64,000 nucleotides of DNA from Tricholoma matsutake (GCA_026075535.2 AP026550.1:9610001-9674000), one strand, 5' to 3'; counted from the stretch's first letter, positions 45,152 through 57,031 are shown. Numbers and translations are program-made. Notes: generated by a model from the sequence alone, not told the origin.

Positions 45152-45688
45152 TGTTAAGACTATAGGTCTTAACTCAGCCTGATCATATTCGGGTTCTGTT
45201 TGGGACTTGGTGCTTCCTAAGTCGATACGGCTATCCGTACTCAGATGCTTTCTGAGTAGACTGTCGGTTCATGTATCACAGTTGGAGGCTTTCCAACTGT
45301 CGAGTTTGAGTGTATCACAGCTAGAGACTTTCTAGTCTGTTGAGTGTTCTGGTTGAGTCTAAGACCGTTGGTTGAATTAGGTCAAGCTAAGGAATACATG
45401 CAGTATTACTGTAGCTTATATATGGTTCAGAGATGTCTATCATCCAATTGGAATACGAGATCCTTGGCAAGTAACAATAGAAAGAACAATAGAACAATAA
45501 GCCTCATGCCTGGCATGAGGCATCCGATGTCAAGGAATGCTGTGGTGCAGCATGTCGATCGGTGGGAGTTGGATGTCAAAGGGTATCCCGTCAGAATGAG
45601 TCAAGTCAAATGGTTCTGGAAAAATAAAGTACCTGGTCTTGCCGGCATATGTCTGGCTGTAATCGGTTACAATAATAAAATCGTAACA
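45152..45688 (-). mobile_element. Solo LTR, 537 bp, in the G2 integrase
   Basis: TGTTAAGACTATAGGTCTTA (terminal hairpin) to AATCGTAACA, flanked by GATAT (45147-45151, 45689-45693). It holds one GCCTCATGCC/GGCATGAGGC stem-loop near 45501. It is the same family as 33868-34561. Strand is not certain. The duplication falls inside an uninterrupted SIS-MDF integrase context. Confidence 0.85.
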
Positions 45689-45693
45689 GATAT

Positions 45694-48229
45694 TGAGTTC
45701 CAAGGTCGTTCCGGGACCAGAAGTTGCTTCAGGAACCCATAGGGATTGTGTTGATGTGATTTAGATTGTTTGCAAGTGGTACAGGATTTGCAGAATTCCT
45801 GCATGAAGGTGCAGAGGTTTGGCCAGACATATTCCCGATGGACAAGCTGCTGGGTTTTATTTTGTCCAAAGTGGCCAGAGAGGATATGATTGTGTTTGTA
45901 CTGAAGGACCTTGAGGTGGAGATCTGCGACATCCGGAACATAAATCTGGTTGAAATGGCGGAGAAGACCTGCCTCGTCTATGGCCCAGTTGGGGTTGACA
46001 GGTGTTGGGAGATGAGCAGATGAGAGCGGGTCAAGGGGTAGAGAGGTGCAGATGTTGTTATGGAGTTTCTCATCATCCATGATTATGGCTTGTCGGATGA
46101 TGGGTGTGGCGAGATAGGTGGCATGGAGGGAGGAGGTGAGTTGTTCCTGTGTGAATACAGGTTGGAAGTTGGTTGGGTTTATGCAGGCAAACTTGCTATT
46201 TCCCCCTTTGTGGTAGATGTCCCAACATCTTGTGAGCGTGTCTGGCTTGGCCCCTAATTTTCCGAGGCAGAAGCGGATAATGAGATTGAACTGTGAGAGG
46301 TACTCGGACCATCTGGCTTGACGCCGGGTGAGTAATTTAGTAGTGCTGAAGTACTCCAGATTTTTGTGGTCCATGACCACATTGATCGGGTGTGCGGAAC
46401 CCTTGAAATATTGCTGTCAATGTTTGAAGGCTTCGAAGATAGCCAGAAGTTCCTTGTTGTGTGTATCATAATTTAGTCTGGCAGGATTAAAGGATTGGGA
46501 ATGGAAGGTGACAGGATGGATTTCTCCATCCGCAGTGTAAACCAAAAGGATAGCCACTATGGCATAGTCGGAAGTGTCAGTTTTGAGTACCATTTGAGAG
46601 TCAGGTACCCATTGAGTTAAGATGGGGGCATGAGTGAATTCTTGTTTGACCATTTCAAAAGCATTGTGGCACTTCTTGTTGAAGTCCCAGGGTGCGGATT
46701 CCTGCGTCAAGCAGGTGAGTGGAATGACAATGTCTGAATAGCCGTTAATGAATTGGCGGTAAAAGTTGCAAAAGCCTAGGAAGGATTGTATATCCTTGAC
46801 TTTCCTAGGCTCAGGCCAGTCGAGCATGGTTTTGACTTTATCCTTGGACATCTGAAACCCAGATATTCAACAGTGTCTTTGTGAGCCCCATGCTGGGACT
46901 TGTCATTGGAGTAGATTAGGATGTTGTCAAGGTACACAATGACACAAACATCCAGCATGTTGCTGAAGATGTCATTCATAAACCGCTGGAAAGCTGCAGG
47001 TGCATTAGTGAGTCCAAAGGGAACCACCAACCACTCAAAGGATCCATAGCGGGTGTGGAAAGTGGTTTTCCACTCATCACCATCAGCGATGCAGACTAGG
47101 TGATAAGCGTGCTGCAAGTCTATCTTAGTGAATAAGTGGGATTTTCGGGGGGAGTCGAGGAGGTCGGAAATGAGCAGGAGTCCTTCTTCATGAGATGGTT
47201 GAGGCCTCGGTAGTCGACGCAAAGTTGGAGGCTACCATCCTTCTTTTTGATGAAGAGAATCAGAGCACCGTGTGGGGACTTAGATGGGTGGATGAAACCT
47301 GAGCAGACATTTTCATCAATAAAGACTCACAAGGCTTCTAATTCAGAGGGGGAGAGAGAATACATGCAGCCTGGAGGCAGAGGAGCATTGTCTTCTGTCT
47401 CTATCTTGAGGTCGTAAGACCAATGCAGAGGAAGGGTATCTGCTTTAGTCTTATTAAAGACATCAGCGAATTTGTGATACTCAGGCAGAATATCAGAAAT
47501 GTCGGATGAGTTAGTGGGTTGGGCAGATAACCCTTCTGGAGCGAAGGTCATCTGAAAAGCTACTGCCCCCAGAAGTTTGCTAGCGTGTGCATAAGTGGCA
47601 GCATTGATGAAAGACATGTCGGGAGGTGTAAACTTAGGAGGAATGGGGGGTTCAGAAAGTGTGGAGGATTTGAGGATTTCTACCAGAAGGTTCAGAGACA
47701 AAGGTGACATTGGGGGTGCTGGACCTCTATGATCTGCAGAGTGGAAAGCAATTTGGCTTGAAGACCAGTCAATCAATGGATTGTATTGCTTCAGCCAGTT
47801 ATGACTGAGTACGGTGGAACAGGAAGAGTCTAGCGATGTTACATAAAATGACAGATTGAACACTTCACCAGTGGGGAAGGTGACCGGGAGTTTGACAACT
47901 TGAGTTATGGTGGAGTTGCAAGATCCATCAAAGAGCCATAATCCGATCAGTTTAATGGATTTCATGCTGAGTTGGTTATCCAACATGAAGGAGGAATCAA
48001 GGAAGCAATGGGAGGAACCAGAATCAATAAGCATTTGGACAGGAGCAGATTTGTCAGGAATGGTTAAAAGAGCGGTTAGGGAGTCAGGGTCAGAAAGAGC
48101 GGACACATTGAGACAAACGTAGGCAGCCAAGTGGGTAAGGTCAATGCAACCCCCAGCCCCAATGGCTGTTTCCTGAGGGTTGCAGACTATTTTCCAAGTC
48201 TGTAGTCTCGGGAATGACAGTGGATCCAT
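45694..48229 (-). pseudogene. pol: G2 Pol: protease, RT, RNase H, integrase N-terminal finger
   Basis: From right to left: protease near 48025 (MLIDSGSSHCFLD); RT start after a TGA at 47327-47329; [16 protein letters not shown]; the active site as [12 protein letters not shown] (46900-46935); a small deletion after HGAH; and a one-base frameshift at YLGF. RNase H follows (LKTDTSDYAIVAILL; KELLAIFEAFKH then TGA), then MDHKNLEYFSTTK and the integrase finger (HILSGHFGQNKT to CKSCTTCKQSKSH). Asp to Asn in YLDD would abolish catalysis. Confidence 0.88.
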
Positions 48230-49606
48230 GGGCTTTTGCAGCTTTGGATTTCAGGCAATTTCCTGCTACGTGCCCTTCCTCACCACAGTAGAGACAAAGT
48301 TGTTCTCTCATGCAATGCTCTCGTTCCTCCCCAGTAAGCTTGCTGTTCTTCCCCAACTTAATGGAGATGGACAATTTGGGCTTGTCCAAGGGAGTGTTCT
48401 TTGTCGCAGAAGACTGCTGGTTGGAGGTGTTACTGTGGGCAGAGTTCAAAGAGGTTTGGTTGGTCGATGGGGAAGGGCTTTTGGAAGTGTCCTTCCAACT
48501 AGAGTTAGTGATGTTACTGGAATTCTTTGTTTCAAAATGGGATTCATCTTCTTGCATCCAATAGATGTTATTGCTGTCCTGTGCTTTCAAGCACAGTTCT
48601 GCAAGAATATTGGGTTTACCACCCTGGAGAACCTCTATGCAAAGCCAGAGTGGAAGACCGCGGAAATAGCAGTCATGATGGAGCCAGCTAGACTCTTAGT
48701 GTCACATCTGCTACCAGACGAGACAGCTCAGACAGGGCTCGCATCTACTACTAGACGCGAGTTGTGGAAATGGACAGGCAAGGATGGATTCTCTGTCTAC
48801 ACACATGATGTCTATCTATGAGGTCACGTGACCACTAAGGGAAATGCTGGACTCTGGCTGTGGACTCTGCTATGGACTCCGCTGTGGGCTCTGCTGCCAT
48901 GGTTACAACAAAGGGCTGCTTCATTCCAGTTGACCCTAGAAGCTAATTCCCAGAAGTCAACATTATATTTTTTGATACGACCACCTTTCTTCATTGTTAA
49001 GTCAGAGAGAGCTTTTTCTGCATCTCTGACTGAGTTGTGCAGACCAAAGTTGCTTTCCAGCTCAGTGAGGAAAGCTTCATAGTCCCACGTCCAGTGTGTG
49101 GAATCTGTCAGGTCATTCAGACCAGGCTCAAACCAACTGAGAGCTGATGCCTTAAGGTAAGAAAGGATGAATATGATCTTTTTCTCATCAGAGGAAAATA
49201 TGTGCAGATGGTCACAGAAATGAAGATTGCAGGAGACTAGGAAGTCTCTAAGTTTCTTCAGATTGGCACTGTCGAAAGTGTTGGGGTCACAAACTTTGAT
49301 TTTCTCAGTCTTGGGTGTGTTATTTTGATGAAGGGTGCGGATACTCTCTGAGAGGTTGTAAAGGACATCTATGAACCTATCCCCTGGGTCAGGGTTTTCC
49401 ACTGTGGGTCCATCCTCTAGACTGGGATCTTCCAACCCGTAGTGTTCAGGCTGGTTGATGCCCCCTACATACTCAAGGGGAGTTCTTGATTGAAAACCTT
49501 CTGAATTGGTGGAAGGTTGTGGGGCATGGGCGGACATGAGATTGGCACTGATTGAAGGGGCTCCTGAGCCGATTTGTTGGAATATGTTTGAGGGTCTGGA
49601 AGACAC
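48141..49606 (-). pseudogene. gag: G2 Gag, interrupted
   Basis: MSSRPSNIFQQIGSG at 49606 opens the N-terminal part. A capsid-like region follows with VCDPNTFDSANLKKLRDFL and LKASALSWFEPGLNDL, ending at RVNWNEAAL near 48915. From there to about 48560 the sequence does not resemble Gag and carries stops, so it is an insertion or replacement. Gag resumes with NNIYWMQEDESH and a zinc knuckle CLYCGEEGHVAGNC near 48270. Confidence 0.75.
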
Positions 49607-49769
49607 TCCAAAAGTAGTGGTGGGTCAAGGGTCAGAAAGGGTGGATTGCTGGATTGCAGAGATCCCAGGAATAGTACTGGCGCATTGGGAATTTCTTGTT
49701 GTGTGCTGGCGGGTCTTGGTAGGGGTCATAGGGAGGAAAGAGATGAGTGAAGTGTGAGTTCATATATAC

Positions 49770-50286
49770 TGTTAAGAACTGATCCTAGAAGGTTCATTGG
49801 AATCTGATCAGACCCTGTGGGTGTTGATAGCAGAAGGTTGTTGGGTCATTGCGGATTCTGTGGGAGGGGAAACGGGAAGGACTTGGCTTCAGCTTGTAAG
49901 AAGCTGCACCCTTCACCTCGTCTGGTGTCCTAATTTCAAGATGAAGGTTTGAAGGTAGGAGCAGGGAAGTGTGGTTAAATGTGGGGAGGAGTATGGAGGG
50001 ACTTGGTTTAAGTTCAGATGAGATTAGAACTTTGGAGGAAGACTGGATGTCGAGTCGAATGGAGTTCAGACTCTTAGTGGACTGAGGTAGGAGTAGAAGG
50101 AGATTTAGATTGGCAGGTTTAAAGTTGAGTCTATGTCGATATACGAACTGAGCAATACAAGGCGAAACTAACTAAGCTTAAATCAGCCAGGAACAAAATG
50201 GGAGGAGTCAACAAATGTCGGGTTCGTTGTGTGGAAAAGGGTCAGGCAGATGCAGGTTCCAATCGGGCGAGGAATGGTTCTTGACA
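49770..50286 (-). repeat. G2 5' LTR
   Basis: 517 bp, TGTCAAGAA to TTCTTAACA on the coding strand, lying directly upstream of the gag leader. Compared with the 3' LTR it has lost about 190 bp between the CAGCCAGG and TTTAAGCTTAG segments. Confidence 0.85.
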
Positions 50287-50830
50287 GAATGCGACATATA
50301 GGTCCAACATTCCACCACAAGCACATCCGCCAAATTGTTCAGCTAGATGCTCAGGGATCGGGACAATGCCAGAGTGCTGATTCATTACTTGATTAAGAGG
50401 CTTGAGACTGTGAATGATTCAAAGTGATTTTGCATCTTTCTTTGCAATGCAAAACCACTGTGACTGATATGACAAGTTCAACACCTCGTATACTCCTGCT
50501 TCTATCTTCTTTTTCAGCATCTCACAGATCTGTTCATACAGACCAGGAGGTATAGGGATATTACATTCGACCCATGGAGTGTGAGGAATAACAGGGAATT
50601 CAAGAGGAGGAAAGAAGTTGGGCCGAAAGCTTCCCTGTTCTTGTTTGGTCCATGCGAAACCCATTTCGTGATTTTGAATAAAATCATGCATAAGCTTTCG
50701 TTCTTCTGGCCATAAAAAATTGCCAGGATGGTTTTTGTTGATAATAGCTTTGTGTTTGAGTGTATATCAGGGAGAAGGGATGAACGATGGGGGGTGAGGA
50801 TTGGATTGTGGCATTTTCTCGAGAGGGTCG
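50287..50830 (-). pseudogene. pol: G3 reverse transcriptase, N-terminal part
   Basis: FLWPEERKLMHDFIQNHEM, then FAWTKQEQGSFRPNFFPP, IPIPPGLYEQICEMLKKK, YQSQWFCIAKKDAKSL, then TGA (Arg expected), and HLAEQFGGCACGGMLDLYVAF up to the G2 target duplication. The continuation is at 40844. Confidence 0.8.
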
Positions 50831-51333
50831 CCAGTGATTGTTTGAATGATGCAAAATCGATTGGGTAGTTCAGTAATAACTGGTCAAACTTTCTGTGTGA
50901 CTGGTTTGTATTTCTTCTTCAAGGCTGTGAAGATTGGGTATATAGAGTTGGTTGACAAAATGTGGGGAGGGGAGATGATAGTGGAGTCATGGATAGAGGT
51001 GGCCATCGAGGCCGATAAAGATGTTGCATACTGGCAACTAGCCATTAAATATAAGTTTGCAAGAATCGAGGAAAAGGAAAAGGGGTTTGACCAGTTCGAG
51101 AAGTCAATATTGGGAATAATCGCAGTGTAATTGATAGTTATAGAGGAATTAGAATGGTCAAAAGAAATAATGAGGGCTCACTGGTTACTCTCTGAGATTT
51201 TATCCTCTAGTTGCGAAATCCTTGTGAACTACTCTTCTTCGATGATTAGATCAGGGGATAGTTGGAATAGCACAGGATCATGTCAAGTTCAGATTGAATA
51301 TAGTTATTGTCTGCGCTTTATTTTGATAATTCT

Positions 51334-52480
51334 TCACCATACTCTCTGTGAGAACATCGAATGGTCATCTGAGGAGAATGTTGTAGGCTGGATTGCAGAT
51401 GATGTGTATTTGCATATAGAGAGTGATGCTACCACTAGACTCTGGTCAATACCACCGCTAGCTGATTGTAGAGGGATGTGTATCGAAGGATCATATGTGA
51501 GACCGAGTTCTTGACAGACTTCTTCCGACATTGCAATGATTGATGAACCCAGATCGACTACACTTTCGACTGGATTTCTGCCATTGACATTCATAATAAC
51601 TGATCTAATAGAGTGTGATTCCTTCACTGTGATAAAAGGTTCAGGTATTTCTCCAGGGCAAAGACTGCTAGTATATGTTTTGTAAGGATCATCAATTATG
51701 AAAATGTCATCGTTAAGGAGATTCATAGCATTATTTCCTTCAGGCTGCTGGATACGACGCACAGTGACCTGTTCCTTCCATTTCAAACGAACTTTGGGCA
51801 ATAGCAAAAGTAATTCTTCAGGTGTTAGAGTAATAATCGGTGTTTTCATTGATTGAGTGAAGACATCTTTGGTGATTTTGTCCTTTTGAATGGGGGCTTG
51901 GGTATGGTATGATGGGCTGTCTTTTGCTTTTCCTGTCAATGCGAAGTTGCATTCGTGGGGAGGTAGGTACAAATTTTCTTTAGCGCCATTGTAGGGATGT
52001 ATTACTGGTTGCGATGATTTCTTGGAGGTCGAAGATGGTACCAAATTTGAAGTAGGTGGGTTGGTTGCTGTGGACAATATTGATGGTGCAGGTAGTTGTG
52101 GGACAAATCATTTGACCAATGCAGGGATTGAGGGCCATGAGGTAGGAACTATTGGCACATTCGGATCAGTTCACATCAAAGGTCTACCACTTTGCAACAC
52201 ATATATCTCTTGTTTGAGTTGTGCAATACAATCTTCAGCCATTGTGGATAGGTCAGTAATTTGGTAGACACCTCTGGATGGTGTCAAAGGTGTGATATTA
52301 TACATTAGCAAAGGGGTAACGTTAGATGGAGGGTCTTGTTGAGTCCATTCATCAATCCTGTCCTTGATAAAATGACCAGGGATGCTTTGAGGAGTGAATT
52401 GACCATTTTGGAGAACAATTTTGCCTTCAGTGTTCTTCTTACACTTTCCTTCATTGATATAAGACTGGCAAACCAAGCAA
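51334..52480 (-). pseudogene. G3 zinc-knuckle/protease region
   Basis: Contains QSYINEGKCKKNTEGKIVL and further left ESVVDLGSSIIAMSEEVCQ, a retropepsin-type strand in which the expected catalytic D-x-G reads DLG. The flanking YDPSIHIPLQSASGG is family-typical. Two in-frame stops occur around 52085-52180. Confidence 0.65.
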
Positions 52481-52559
52481 TCACTGATAAAATGTCATGT
52501 AAGCCCACAAAAGATGCAAACTACATAAAGTTTTGAGCTGATCCAAATGAAATCCACTG

Positions 52560-53521
52560 TTAGTTCAAGTAGTGTTCGTGGTCTTTGAACCTGCTAAAGC
52601 TGTTATGAGAGTGGCTGCAAATTTCTCAAGGATTGCTGTGAGGTCTTCCGATTTAATTTGGGGTGAAGATGTTGAGGTTGTTGGAATTGCTGAAGGTGCT
52701 GAAGAATGCAAACTGAGTAGCGATGTCAAATCCGAGCTGATAGATCCTGCTAAAACAAATTTTGCTGCTGCATGAATATTGTCAAGTGGGTAGGGGTCAT
52801 CGGGGTAGTTATCGCAGAATTTTAGTTCAAGTTGTCAAGCGATTCTAGCCCATAAGCCTGGTTGGAAACCCCAGACGAAGGCTCTGCTTTGTTCAGCATC
52901 AGAAATCCTGCCTTTAGTAGATAGAAACTTTGTAATGTTATAGAATGATCGAAAGTATAATCCCAAATCACTCGGGTTGTAAATACCTATGTGTAGTTGT
53001 TTGCCAACGAGTTTGTCCATGTCCAAAATTGACCATTTCTGATTGTCTTCGGAACCAGGGTACAGTTGGTGAATAGCGAGGCAAAAGTTCTGGAACAAAA
53101 TGCCTGCGTCATATTCTGGAATCGATTCCCAGAGTTTGGAAGTGTCAATATCGAGGTAGCGACAAGCATGCTTCTTCATATCTTCCGAGTTCATGACATT
53201 GCATGCCGAGAAAAGCAATTTGAGCTCGTTAAAGTCTCTGCAAAGTTCTTGTGGCTGGGCAGGGTCGAATTTTGGAGCCATGGAATGACCACGAGCTGGC
53301 ATTGTTGCTTGTGTAGTCATGAATGTGATGTTTCTAGGGGTAGGGGTTAAGACTTGGGTGAATGATGGTAGAGGAGTCAAAGTTGTTGGAAGGATGAATG
53401 AAGATGTAGATGATGAAGATGAAGAAGTAGAGGATGATGTTGAGGGAGATGAGATTGGTGAAGGGAATAGTCGACAATGAGTCAATTCTGCTTCGGAAAC
53501 AGGTATAAGAATATCTCCCAA
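52560..53521 (-). pseudogene. gag: G3 Gag
   Basis: MGDILIPVSEAELTHC is followed by a long Ser/Thr-rich stretch (encoded by a TGAAGATGAAGA repeat). Then come MPARGHSMAPKFDPAQP, CRYLDIDTSKLWESIPEY, YNPSDLGLYFRSFYNITKF and RAFVWGFQPGLWARIA. A TGA at 52832-52834 (Arg expected) interrupts, and the frame goes on with QLELKFCDNYPDDPYPL. This is the common Gag of Agaricomycete gypsy elements and forms the particle shell. Confidence 0.85.
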
Positions 53522-53623
53522 TTGTTCAAGAGATTTGAAGGTGTGACGAGTGTTGATTTGTATGTGTTGGCCTAAGCCAGGAGATTCGAGATGGATTAGG
53601 TGATGAAATGATTTAGAAACCCC

Positions 53624-53640
53624 TCATGGTGGGCTCCAAA
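53624..53640 (-). promoter_or_regulatory. G3 primer binding site
   Basis: On the coding strand TTTGGAGCCCACCATGAG follows the LTR end by two bases. The TGG start complements a tRNA 3' CCA, so this element would be tRNA-primed, unlike G1. Confidence 0.6.
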
Positions 53641-53641
53641 A

Positions 53642-54716
53642 TGATGATACTCGACAGGAAACCCAAACAAAACCCACAATAAGGGCTCGAATGGTATAAC
53701 ACTAGTTAGAGGAAGGTTGCAAGGTGGTACTAAATATCACTGCTGTTACCCAAGGCTATGAAAATGACTCTAGAAAATATCCAATGAAGTTTCAAAGTAT
53801 TTGAAGCGCTGCAATGACATTCAAGAGAAGTTTGATAAAGATCGAAAGTGTACAAAGTGCTGCGATGATGTTTGAGGGAAATTCAATGAAGTTCAGGAGT
53901 GTACAAAGTGTTGTGATGATGTTCGGGGGGGGGGGGGGGGTACGAAGAGGTGCGATGATGTTTGAAGAAGTTTGAAGGGCTTTATAGAAGATGAGGACGC
54001 TTTCGATGATGGCTGAGGATAGACTATAGGGATGTAGAAAGGCATCAAGAGGGGATAGACGATATGCAATAGTTTTGAGAAGCTAGTACGAGGAGTTTGA
54101 GGAAATTCAGCATAAAACACTGAATTTTGAGACTAAGTCGAGATGCTTGGACTCAAGCGAATGGCTCTTAAATCAGATGATTGTTGTGAGAGGATGATCG
54201 ATTCTGTCTTTCTAAGTAGCTAGTACAAGGGTATATATGCTTGGGAGAAGTGATACTAAAAAGGAAATAAAACATGAGGAATATATGAGGCAAGATATAA
54301 AACAATAGAGAATCTTTGAAAATCATAGAATAAATGAAAGAAGATAAGAAGGGCAATGTATAGAGTCATGATTTATCATGGGTACCTGTCCCCATTGATC
54401 CAATATATCATCATGATATCATAGCGCCACAATCACGTCCTAAAATCTCATCGTTGTGTCTCCTTGTGTCCGGTGGTGCTTGATATCCAACACACTAACT
54501 CTTACAAGGTGTGCTGCATGTATCCGAAGGGCAGATGGCCGAAGACGTTCGAAGTGCTGTGAAGTGTTGCGAAGTCATTTGAAGTTGTTCAAAATAGTCT
54601 CAGAGCAGTCTCGCAAGGTTCATAGGTGTTTATAGGGGTTGGGAGTGTGTGTGTTGATGTGTTGATGCCTTTGGATATGTTCCCAGAGCTTAGTGGGCAC
54701 AGTGGACCTATCAACG
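53642..54716 (-). repeat. G3 5' LTR
   Basis: 1075 bp ending GTATCATCA on the coding strand and starting at CGTTGATAGG (TGTTGATAGG in the copy at 35476). It contains a homopolymeric G run near 53926-53940 and a TATATACCC promoter-like box near 54228. Confidence 0.75.
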
Positions 54717-55330
54717 GCAAGGGGCATTTTGGTGTGGTACAGCTGATGCTTGGGCTGGCCACCTGCACGGCTGTGGGCAGCACAAATGTGAAAGGCATGG
54801 GTGAGGGGGCAGGGGAGGCACTGTTGTTGGTGTTGATGTTACACATAGTGATGTTGCCAATGTTCTGTAGCTGGCTGGAGAGGTGGCAGTCAGGAGTGGA
54901 GGAGGAAGGGTGCTGTTTGGAGGTGGAGCTAGCCCGGGAGACAGAGGCAAAGGGGGGTGATGATTTGGAGCTTATGGTAGCATGTGGAAGAGGTGGAGGC
55001 GGCTTGGGAGACATGGAGAGAGATGGTGGGCGGAGGACGGAGTATTGCTTGTGGAGAGTGAGAAATAGCAGGGGAGTTGGGTGTGGTGGGTGTAACACGG
55101 TAAGGAGATGGGTGTAGGGCTGGAAGGCAACAGCTCGGCTATTTGAGTGGATGCACGAGTTGGGGATCAACCCGCATGTACACTGCCACTGCTTGCAGGA
55201 ATATCCAGGAGAGTGGTGGTGTTTGCTGTGGGCATCACTGTGGATGAGGGAGGGGATGGTGGTCCACAGTTACCATTGATTGGCAAAAATGTGAGGTGGT
55301 GGCAACAGTAGCGATGGTGACAGTGCACTT
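54717..55330. other. Disrupted sequence of unknown origin
   Basis: Moderately GC-rich, with a long Pro/Ser-rich minus-strand ORF and a Gly/Glu-rich plus-strand one, neither of which I can assign. By joining target sites, it continues at 56941-57026 and then 62794 onward, so one segment was hit by both the hAT-like and copia insertions. Confidence 0.4.
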
Positions 55331-55338
55331 GATGTGAG

Positions 55339-56932
55339 TAGTGCTTTGAGGTCCGGTCCGGTCCGGTTTTTTGCCCTCCTTGAGGGTGGACCGAGGACCA
55401 GACCAGTCATTACATTTTCAAAGTATGAAAAAAAACAGACCAGACCCTATAGGACCAGTCTACTATGGTTACATAGCAGTTCATAAACTGATTTCGACCA
55501 GTTCAGAACCTGACCAGGCCCTGACCAGGCCCTGACCAGGCCCTGACCAGTCAACAACTGGTCAGGACTAACTACTTACTGGTAATTACAATTATATATA
55601 ATGAGAAAGTAAAACAAGAAAGTAAAACAAAAACAAAAACAAAAGTACCTGCAGTCCACCTCACGAGCAGTGGCTCACAAGGCTGGAGGCAGGTACAGAG
55701 TTGTCTTCATCATTGTCTGCCCCCCCCCTTGTTACTCATGTTTGTTGTTCCCCCGGCCCCACGTTTGTTGTTCCCCACCCCCTACATCGTTGCTTGTGTT
55801 TGTCATTTGTTGTTCCCCTGTCATTCCATGGGCTCGTCATTCCCTGTCGTTGTGTGGGTTCATCATGTTGTCATCATCATTGGCATTGGCCTCGTCATTG
55901 GCATTGGCCCCATCATTGGTGTCGTTGGCCCCATTGTTGGCATTGGTGTTGGCCCTGTCATCATTGTTGGCATTGGCCCCATCATTGTTGGCGTTGGCTT
56001 TGTTTTGGGCATAGAGGGTGCTGTTTCATGTCTTTTGTTAGCTGGGGGAGATTGCAATGTGGCAGGGGGTACTTACCTGAGTGGGTGCCATGTTCTCCTA
56101 GTCGTCCCCATCCCGCCATCCCTTGTGTTTGTTTGGTCGTTCACAGCACCCACAATCCACCCTGCGAGCAGTTGCTCACAGGTGGGTGCTCATCTCCTGT
56201 TGTTGCTGGTCCCCTATCCACCCTCTATCCACCCCACAAGCAGAGAGGGCTCGTGGCAGCAATGGGGGGCAGCTCATCGTTAGTCTAGAAAGTTGGAACC
56301 TAAAATACAACCAAAAAGTTATTAGTTAGTTATAATTCTTATGAAATAGAAAGAAAGTTCTTTACCTGGGCCCAGACAACATTCAGCTGTCATTTGGGCC
56401 CTGTTTTGTGTGTTGTTCATACCCTATTCTGACCTTCGATAGGTTGCAGTCATGGTGGATGTGGGAGAGAAAGCGAGTAGCAAAGTTGAAATGTGTTGCA
56501 CTGCAGTACAAATAAATGTAAACATGTAAACGAAAGATGTAAATGAACGTGTAACGAGAAGCACGTGACCATGCAAACAGGTACAAATGGTCCGTGCTTG
56601 CATTGCAGTATTTAAACAGCTCACTTTTCATTCTTTTCACTTGGGTATGCCCCATTTTTTAACTACAAGATATGTAAATTGTAGTGTATTATAATTTATT
56701 GTACAGACATATATATATTTGTTATCCATTAGCAAGGGACCATAAGTTTGGTCTAGAACTGGTCTAGATTGGTTTTCGATGGTTCTAGTAAGTGTTGAGG
56801 AAAATGAGAACCGAGAACCAGACTGCTTGAAGACCTGGTTGAACCGGGACCAACGGTCCTATAAGACCGGTTCAAAAGTGCAGTCCGGTTTGGTCTGGTC
56901 CCCGGTCCTATGGACTGGACCTCAATGCACTA
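55339..56932. mobile_element. hAT-like non-autonomous element 2 (1594 bp)
   Basis: Termini are TAGTGCTTTGAGGTCCGGTCC and the complement of TAGTGCATTGAGGTCCAGTCC. It is flanked by the perfect 8-bp duplication GATGTGAG (55331-55338, 56933-56940). Subterminal CCGGTCC/GGACCGG and CCTGACCAGG repeats resemble element 1 at 41303. The interior holds GC-rich simple sequence (ATTGGCATTGGCC repeats) and one minus-strand intron-like unit (GTAAAG...ATTTTAG near 56300-56368), but no transposase. Confidence 0.9.
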
Positions 56933-57031
56933 GATGTGAGGTGTCCATTCAGGCTGCTGATGCCATTGGGCTTGATATTGGAGGTTATGGCAGCTTTGAG
57001 GCCAGAGAGAAGACAAATCCTGTGTCACTGC

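Larger units (their letters stand above)
40845..50286 (-). mobile_element. G2: chromodomain Ty3/gypsy element nested in G3
   Basis: LTRs at 40845-42872 (3', itself carrying a hAT-like insert) and 49770-50286 (5'). Termini are TGTCAAGAA...TTCTTAACA on the coding strand. Flanks are GAATG at 50287-50291 and AAATG at 40840-40844, a 5-bp duplication with one G/A change. It encodes Gag, Pol and a C-terminal chromodomain on the minus strand, plus an accessory ORF on the plus strand near the 3' LTR. It is inactive through stops, a frameshift, a deletion in RT and a solo-LTR insertion in integrase. Confidence 0.9.
36444..54716 (-). mobile_element. G3: old Ty3/gypsy element, split by G2
   Basis: A minus-strand element whose 5' LTR is 53642-54716. 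It carries gag (52560-53521), protease (51340-52080), RT N-terminal part (50292-50700), then the 9.4-kb G2 insertion, then RT C-terminal part to integrase (38550-40844). The RT frame resumes precisely across G2. Many stops and frameshifts make it inactive. The left boundary is unclear because the LTR found there (35476-36443) is inverted. Confidence 0.8.
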
